NCBI GenBank assembly: GCA_932294295.1
Contig: OW028581.1
Coordinates: forward strand, 14,854,162 to 14,918,161
Direction of reading: 5' to 3'
Source: Alitta virens
Lineage: Eukaryota; Annelida; Polychaeta; Phyllodocida; Nereididae
Length of the DNA stretch: 64,000 nucleotides
The position numbers were made by a program, and so were the translations under genes. The notes under the pieces are model-generated. The model did not search any database, had not been told where the DNA came from, and saw only the letters and a program-made list of their open reading frames with translations. Of this stretch, positions 58,431 through 64,000 are shown one piece after another. Position 1 is the stretch's first letter. The number at the start of each line of letters is the position of its first letter.

Positions 58431-58649
58431 CTTCTCTTTAGATAAAATGTATATAAGAACACAAGAAAAATTTGTAAGAAGCCCTGTGCTCCAGTGGACA
58501 CCCCAGACAGCAAACTTAAAGTACAAGTTAGAGAGCAATAGCCGCTTAATGTTAAGTGGGGATCTCATTGAGTCATCTCACACAGCCGAAAACGTCAACA
58601 TAAAGCACTGTATAGGTCATGTAAAGTGAGGTTAACGTGGGCTTATGTG

Positions 58650-60150
58650 GATCTACTTCGCCTACCCTCGCTGACCTGTTCCGTTAAATTCTGGCTGTAG
58701 TGGCGGAATTTCTAAACATGCATGAAAGTTCCGTTAAACCGAGCCAGAATGGGCCGGAAGGATTTTGTATGCGGTTAATACTGCTACATCGGCTTTCATC
58801 AGTTATGCATGGCTTACGGCCTCTTGAATCATGGTGGAAGTTTCTACGTAAGCATAGTATGAAAAAAATAAATATGAGCGAAGCTCACTTCCCGTAGAGA
58901 GAGGTCCCAAAAAGAGGCTACACAGTGGTCATGCCGAACCAGAAGTGTCCCAAAAATTATCAAAATACATGTAATCCTATGGAAGATCAACTTAATATTG
59001 CTTTTTGACCAATGGGCCAGAACGAGACTACGTCATCACGTCAAAACAACGTCGTCGGTTCAACAGTTGTGATGTCCATAATTTCGTAACGAATACACAC
59101 CCAGCATCAAACTTGGAGAAAACTTGTTTGTCTGACAATAACAATTCTAAAGGTGCCTAGAAATAGTTGAAAAGGAACCCACCAGTTTCAGTTTTAGCCA
59201 TTGCATGTTTCAAAAATAATTTGATAAAAGCGTTCGCGCGAGCCACTTCAAACGTTTTCGCGATGACGTTTTATCACACCAGGGGGCAGTTGTAAGCGAT
59301 TGCAGCGCCCCTGGCGGCTGAGAAACGCATTACAATTATCTGACTTCTTTTGCCTCTTAAATTGTGATCTATTGTCAGATTTTGAAAATTTAAAAACCTA
59401 CATGAAGTCTGATTAAAAGATGAGAGATTATAAAATTAAAACTGCACTGTCTGTCAAATTTGCAATTTGCCAAAACTCATCAAATAGTTGAAAATAACTA
59501 ATGGGCCAATATTTCTGTTGGATGCAAAATCCCCCAGCAGAAATATTCAGGGCATACTAAATTTGTGTGTTAACAATGATTTTATCAGATATTATTACTA
59601 AAAATAAATCTTACATTGAGAGAAAATCCAGACTAAAACATTGGAAACACACTGGGTATGATGGCATGAAAAACTAATACTTTAATTATTTATTGTAAAT
59701 AAAGACTAAATTGTTTTGCAACAGTGGGCACGTGTAATGGTGAAAAATATCATGAGACAAGAAGGCAGCATTGGTATATATAATTACTTGAATGTGCTAA
59801 ATCTGGAGACACAGTAACTTTAAGTTGACAATATACATATATAATATAGCTTTGCTCACTCTCTGTCAGCGTACAGTAGACGTATGTTACGTATGATCTG
59901 CAGGATATCCGTGAATCATACTTTGAATGTGCCAACGCATATGCAGCCATACATCAATGCCTAGTGATATATTCGCCAAGAAAAATTCATAAATTTTGTT
60001 GAATTTGAACCCAGTAAACCGTAAATTTATTGAAGACACATGGAAAACAAAAGTTCAATATTGTACAATATGTAAATGAAATTCGGTGTTATATCACTTA
60101 TCAGTCTCTGCACTCTGCAAGCAAGCCATTGCGTCTGATTGGCTGACAGC
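58650..60150. other. Gene-poor stretch
   Basis: A slightly less AT-rich block at 59020-59330 contains ACGTCATCACGTCAAAACAA and GTTCGCGCGAGCC. No domain found. No gene supported. Confidence 0.35.
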
Positions 60151-60156
60151 AACACT

Positions 60157-60310
60157 ATATGGCCAAATGTGCCACGTGTGTTTTCCATGAGAAGGATAAA
60201 CGCATGGAAAACACATGGTTTTTAGCTAATTATAATGAGGCAAAAACCATCCATTTTCCATGCGTTTATTCAAACGCAAGGAAAACGCACATAGCATAAT
60301 TGGCCATGTA
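60157..60310. mobile_element. Hairpin MITE, family B, copy 3
   Basis: TATGGCCAAATGTGCCACGT start and an eroded AATTGGCCATGTA end. Internal GCATGGAAAAC motifs in both orientations. Confidence 0.85.
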
Positions 60311-60465
60311 GGCCAGTTGATTGATTATTCATGAAACAGCTTAAAGTCACACTGAAAAGATACAAAAACCATACAGATCAATACCAATAGACCACCCAGT
60401 AGGTAACCATCTGACGCCATAAACACAACTTAATTGCCTGTGATGCTGCAGTAAGCTCGCAACAG

Positions 60466-60725
60466 ATAGATATAGATAGATATATATAGATATAGATAGA
60501 TATAGATAGATATAGATATAGATAGATATAGATAGATATAGATCAATATAGATAGATATAGATAGATATAGATCAATATAGATCAATATAGATATAGATA
60601 GATATAGATAGATATAGATAGATATAGATAGATGTAGATAGATGTAGATAGATATAGGCTGGCTGGGGTGCAGTGGTAAAACAGAGCATATACTCGAATT
60701 AAGCTGGAGATCAGGCTGGATATAG

Positions 60726-60756
<31 letters not shown>

Positions 60757-60953
60757 TAGATAGATAGATATAGAAAGATGAATAGAGATAGATAGATTGA
60801 TAGATAGATAGATATAGATATAGAATTAGATATAGATATAAAGAGATATAAAGAGATATAGATACAAATAGATATAGATATAGATAGATATAGATATAGA
60901 TATAGATATAGATATAGATATAGATATAGATATAGATAGATATAGATAGATAT
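60466..60953. repeat. (GATATA)n/(GATA)n microsatellite, interrupted
   Basis: Long GATATA/GATA tract broken at 60655-60718 by non-repeat sequence (GGCTGGCTGGGGTGCAGTGG and following). It leads directly into the tail of the SINE-2 at 60954, so it probably grew from that SINE's (TATC)n tail. The long minus-strand frames through it are artefacts. Confidence 0.93.
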
Positions 60954-61233
60954 GGAAAGTGCAGACCTCTCAGGCAACTTCTTGCTGCTAGCGAGGGTTG
61001 ATTGATGAGGAGAGAAGAGAGAGAGGATGAGTCCACCCATGTTACACATTTTACCCCATGGGTGGGGTCTTTTACTTGCCTCAGCATAAAACACTGTGTA
61101 CATGGGACCAATAATTTAACATCTCATCCAAACTAAGCCAGATGAGATGTTGCTCATGAAGGGTGCCCAGGCTCGGGATTGAGCCTTGATCCTTCAGAGT
61201 AGCAGGCGAGCATCTTACCACTGGCAGGTAGCC
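60954..61233 (-). mobile_element. SINE family 2, full copy
   Basis: Tail end GGAAAGTGCAGACCTCTCAG at the left. B-box region (minus strand) reads GGCTCAATCCCGAGCC. Body blocks as in the 2.9 kb copy. Confidence 0.82.
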
Positions 61234-61672
61234 ATCTGAGGTCATTAACATAAAGCAGCTCAGAACATTGGTTTAATCTCATTGTTTAATTAAATATTTG
61301 TTTGTGCTAATAAAATATTTATACTTAATGATGTCTTGTTTTTGTGCGAGGAAAAAACCTGATCAAAGTTTCGCATATTTTTGGCCATTTTCATCTTAAG
61401 ATGGAACATATATTAGATAATTTATCGCTTTAAAAGTGTTGCATGGTACAAAATTACCTTTTTGTCAAAGATACTGTTACATCGTTTGATATCAGAGGGT
61501 GGTTTTCATGGCTTCATTGAAAACTAGCAAGGTTAGCGACAATATTTGTCTTTATGATGCCACCTCACTTATTGTAACTAGTTTTGTTATAATAGGTGAA
61601 TAAAATTCCTCGTGTCTTGAGTCTTGTTTTCAGGAAAAAAAAGCATACTGTGGCATAGTCGTCACTAGCAAA

Positions 61673-62160
61673 GATTGTCTGTCATGAATTAACTGGGCAA
61701 GGCAGTTAGTTGGGTTCAGTTCATTGAAAGAACACTAGGGCTGTGCAGAACAGTTTAGTTCAGTGCATAAACACTGTGACTGTGCAAGATTGTGTAGTTC
61801 AGTGAAAAAGCACTAGGCAATGTGCAAAGCAATATAGTTCAGTAAATGGGCACCAGAGAAGAGGAAAAAGAAATCTATTGAGTGCAGCATCGTATTTACT
61901 TAATTGACTACGACGCTGAATCCCCTCAAATAACCCAGAATAGTTACAATTAGTTACATTTTGGTTCATATAAATAAGATGAAGTAAACAGCATGAATCA
62001 GAAGGAGGTGAGAGCTCATAGCAGAGAGCTAATAGCAGAGTACGAGGTGGTCTGTAATTGATGTATGAAGATTGATCTGAAGAAAGACTTGAACTGGTTC
62101 TGGTGTTCCCTTATTCCATGACACTGCAAGGGACACATCCTGACTTCCGGCGGTCAACAG
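61673..62160. repeat. Possible solo LTR or unclassified repeat with 50-bp internal repeats
   Basis: At 61713-61860 a unit of about 50 bp (TTCAGTGAAAAAGCACTAGG, GTGCAAAGCAATATAG) recurs four times with drift. The block opens near TGTCATGAATTAAC and a CTGACTTCCGGCGG stretch follows its likely end, which could be a primer-binding-site relic. LTR ends are not proved. Confidence 0.3.
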
Positions 62161-62370
62161 GTCCACCCGGACCTCTACAACACAATACATCAATTAATGC
62201 CCAATTAGTTATACAACTTTGTCAATTTCAGAGTTGCTGAAGAGACGATGATGAGGCTTGCTGTCGATGATGAGGCTTGCTGTACATGGATCTACAAGAC
62301 AATGCCAACAGCTCTGTGTTTTCTCAAGCAATGTCGACTCTGCTCGAGCTACCAGCACCCCTATGGGCCA

Positions 62371-62549
62371 TGGTGGAGGTGGATTAGGGCTTAACGTCCT
62401 GTACTTCTGCAGCTGATGGGCTACTTGGGACAGGTAGGCACCATTGCAATGAGACGAAGGATGAAACAGCCATCCAACTTAGGCTCGACCAGGAATTGAA
62501 CTCAAGACCCAGTGGTTAGAAGCCCAGCGCGCTACCACTGAGCTAAGCC
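62371..62549 (-). mobile_element. SINE family 1
   Basis: GGCTTAGCTCAGTGGTAGCG head on the minus strand, CCTAATCCACCTCCACC tail. Confidence 0.88.
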
Positions 62550-62552
62550 GAG

Positions 62553-62671
62553 AAAACTTGGATGCAGCAATTGAACTTTGCCATAACAAACTAACTCCAA
62601 AAAGACAAAAAGTAAATTTGCTTCAAGAACTTCCTGGCAAAACTTGGATGCAGCAATTGAACTTTGCCATA
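62553..62671. repeat. 33-bp direct repeat, spacing 86 bp
   Basis: Identical 33-bp copies at 62553-62585 and 62639-62671 (AAAACTTGGATGCAGCAATT and following). Starts directly after the SINE-1 head. Confidence 0.9.
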
Positions 62672-62819
62672 GGACTATTGCAACAAGATGTGAAACTTTC
62701 AAACAAAAGCCACAAAAAGACAAAAGTATTTGTTAATCTGGTGACTGTTGATAACTATACTGCATGTCTCTTTTTTCAATTGTATTACTTTGTGCATGAC
62801 CTTATGAAATAAATTAGCA

Positions 62820-63560
62820 ACAGCAATTCTACTGCTTTTTATTTGCTTCATTTAAAGTTGGAGATGCATGTGTTAAAATTCATTGCAGTATGAATTGCAT
62901 ATTGGCAACCCAAAGTTGAACGTGAACAAAGATGTTAAGAAATATACATGGTAAACTTTGCCATATATAATCTAAGATGAATCATAAATTTCCATTAATT
63001 TTGTAAAGGTAATGATAATTGCTAATTGCCAATCAAAAGAACTAGTTTATATTATCTATAAATAAAACTGACTTGGTTAACAGGAATTCTATCTGCTAGA
63101 GTAGTGGAAACACTCGAGGCTCCATGCTGTCTGGCTTTAACCAACAAATGTCAGCCCACTTAGCCCCTGTTGTTCTTAACCCCTTTGAAGTCAAAGCCAC
63201 TGGTTAATTGCTATTATGCTGCAGGCTGAGATGTGGGTAAAGTTGTGAAACTGATCCTGGTGTTGTGGTGTGGAAAGTACGGAATAATACAGAAAAAAGA
63301 AGATTTACTGAAAGTTATTATAATTTATTATGGTGAGTACTGTATCAAATTTGTAGATTTATTGCATTCAATGATTGTTAAATGCAACAGTTCAGTTACA
63401 CTTCATAGTGTTGAGTAATGGGAGACAACATGGGATGGAGAGTTGAGAGACTTTATTGTGGAATCTTGAAGCAGGTACATGTAAACAGCATGGAGCTTCA
63501 AAAGGCAAAAGTTTTTAAATAGCCTTGTCATTTCATCATTCATTCTTAGTGCAGGTAATC
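62820..63560. other. 3' flank of the edge sulfotransferase, no gene seen
   Basis: AT-rich. The small open frame at 63233-63418 has no recognisable feature. Confidence 0.35.
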
Positions 63561-63563
63561 ATT

Positions 63564-64000
63564 TCACATGTAAGAATCGATCAAGAGGAGCACGCCTATA
63601 GGTACGTTGTAAAATTGTGAAACATTTGAGCAGTAAGCTTCATGAATGAAAACAACACCACTCGCAAGGTGAATACTCTCATTAAGAGGAATAGATGACT
63701 TTGGAACATTCGTATCACAAACAATTTTTAATTCATGCATACGAGACATATTTCTCTGCACTCTTGTCTTTAAGTTCATGAGAGCGCATGTCACTGCGTC
63801 GAGAGTGAAAGGCTTACTCCAAGGCTGGGCATCAATTGTTATCATCAAACGTCCTTCACCCGTTTCTAAATTTCCTGCCATTTCCAAAATAGAACTTGGC
63901 TGCTTATATATATTCGACATGACATCTTTGCAGAAGTTTTCAGCAGCTTTCTTAATTACTCTGAAGTGGGTTAGCTCTTCCCAAAACTCCACTGATAGAG
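63564..64000 (-). CDS. Galactose-3-O-sulfotransferase family protein, C-terminal part (cut by window edge)
   Basis: The frame is open from the right edge to a stop at 63564 and gives about 145 residues aligned with the C-terminus of the gene at 55334-56752: VEFWEELTHF against MDFWNELGNF, then EMAGNLETGEGRLMITIDAQ, FTLDAVTCALMNL and SQFYNVPIGVLL. It is a second member of the local cluster in the same orientation. The catalytic N-terminal part lies outside the window, so activity cannot be judged. Overall protein similarity is moderate, but one 114-bp patch is almost identical at DNA level. Confidence 0.9.
   Translation of the reverse strand, partial: LSVEFWEELTHFRVIKKAAENFCKDVMSNIYKQPSSILEMAGNLETGEGRLMITIDAQPWSKPFTLDAVTCALMNLKTRVQRNMSRMHELKIVCDTNVPKSSIPLNESIHLASGVVFIHEAYCSNVSQFYNVPIGVLLLIDSYM

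Noticed and set aside
58309..58629. Open frame starting with a Leu-Ser run
   Set aside because: Translation of the (CT)n microsatellite; the downstream part has no domain.
60347..61111. 254-codon minus-strand open frame rich in Tyr/Ile/Leu/Ser
   Set aside because: Translation of a GATA/GATATA microsatellite plus a SINE.

Overview
The window is animal nuclear DNA: AT-rich, with short exons bounded by GT/AG sites, long repeat-filled introns, tRNA-derived SINEs, hairpin MITEs, a LINE fragment, Polinton debris and an 11.6 kb satellite. The clearest gene is an innexin, which points to an innexin-bearing invertebrate. With TIR, CUB, PAN/apple and EGF exons and duplicated Gal-3-O-sulfotransferases, a marine lophotrochozoan (or possibly a cephalochordate) fits best. 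The species cannot be named from sequence alone.

Layout: 0-2 kb holds an EGF-like exon and a phase-matched proline-rich last exon (+). 3.8-6.3 kb is a complete three-exon innexin (-). 12-16 kb is a small secreted PAN-domain gene (+) with a MITE lying against one splice acceptor. 19.8-20.1 kb is the C-terminal exon of a TIR-domain protein (-). 22.9-25.6 kb is a chain of four phase-1 exons (-) that together read as a CUB-like ectodomain, two 57-nt linkers and a GPI-anchor-like tail. 27.2-29.1 kb is a decayed Polinton with a type-B polymerase pseudogene. 29.9-30.7 kb is a two-exon, two-TM small protein (+). 33,863-45,483 is a 49-bp satellite with higher-order structure. 45.5-55 kb holds only repeats. 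55.3-56.8 kb is an intact single-exon Gal-3-O-sulfotransferase (-), and a second, diverged copy runs off the right edge at 64,000.

The genes form no operon-like system. The common theme is extracellular, membrane and possibly innate-immune proteins (CUB-GPI, TIR, PAN, EGF). The most unusual structures are the satellite with its exact 49-bp phasing and 147-bp trimers, the self-consistent CUB-GPI exon chain upstream of a phase-compatible TIR exon, a conversion-like patch between the two sulfotransferases, and an 11-bp minisatellite that arose inside a relative of the local MITE.
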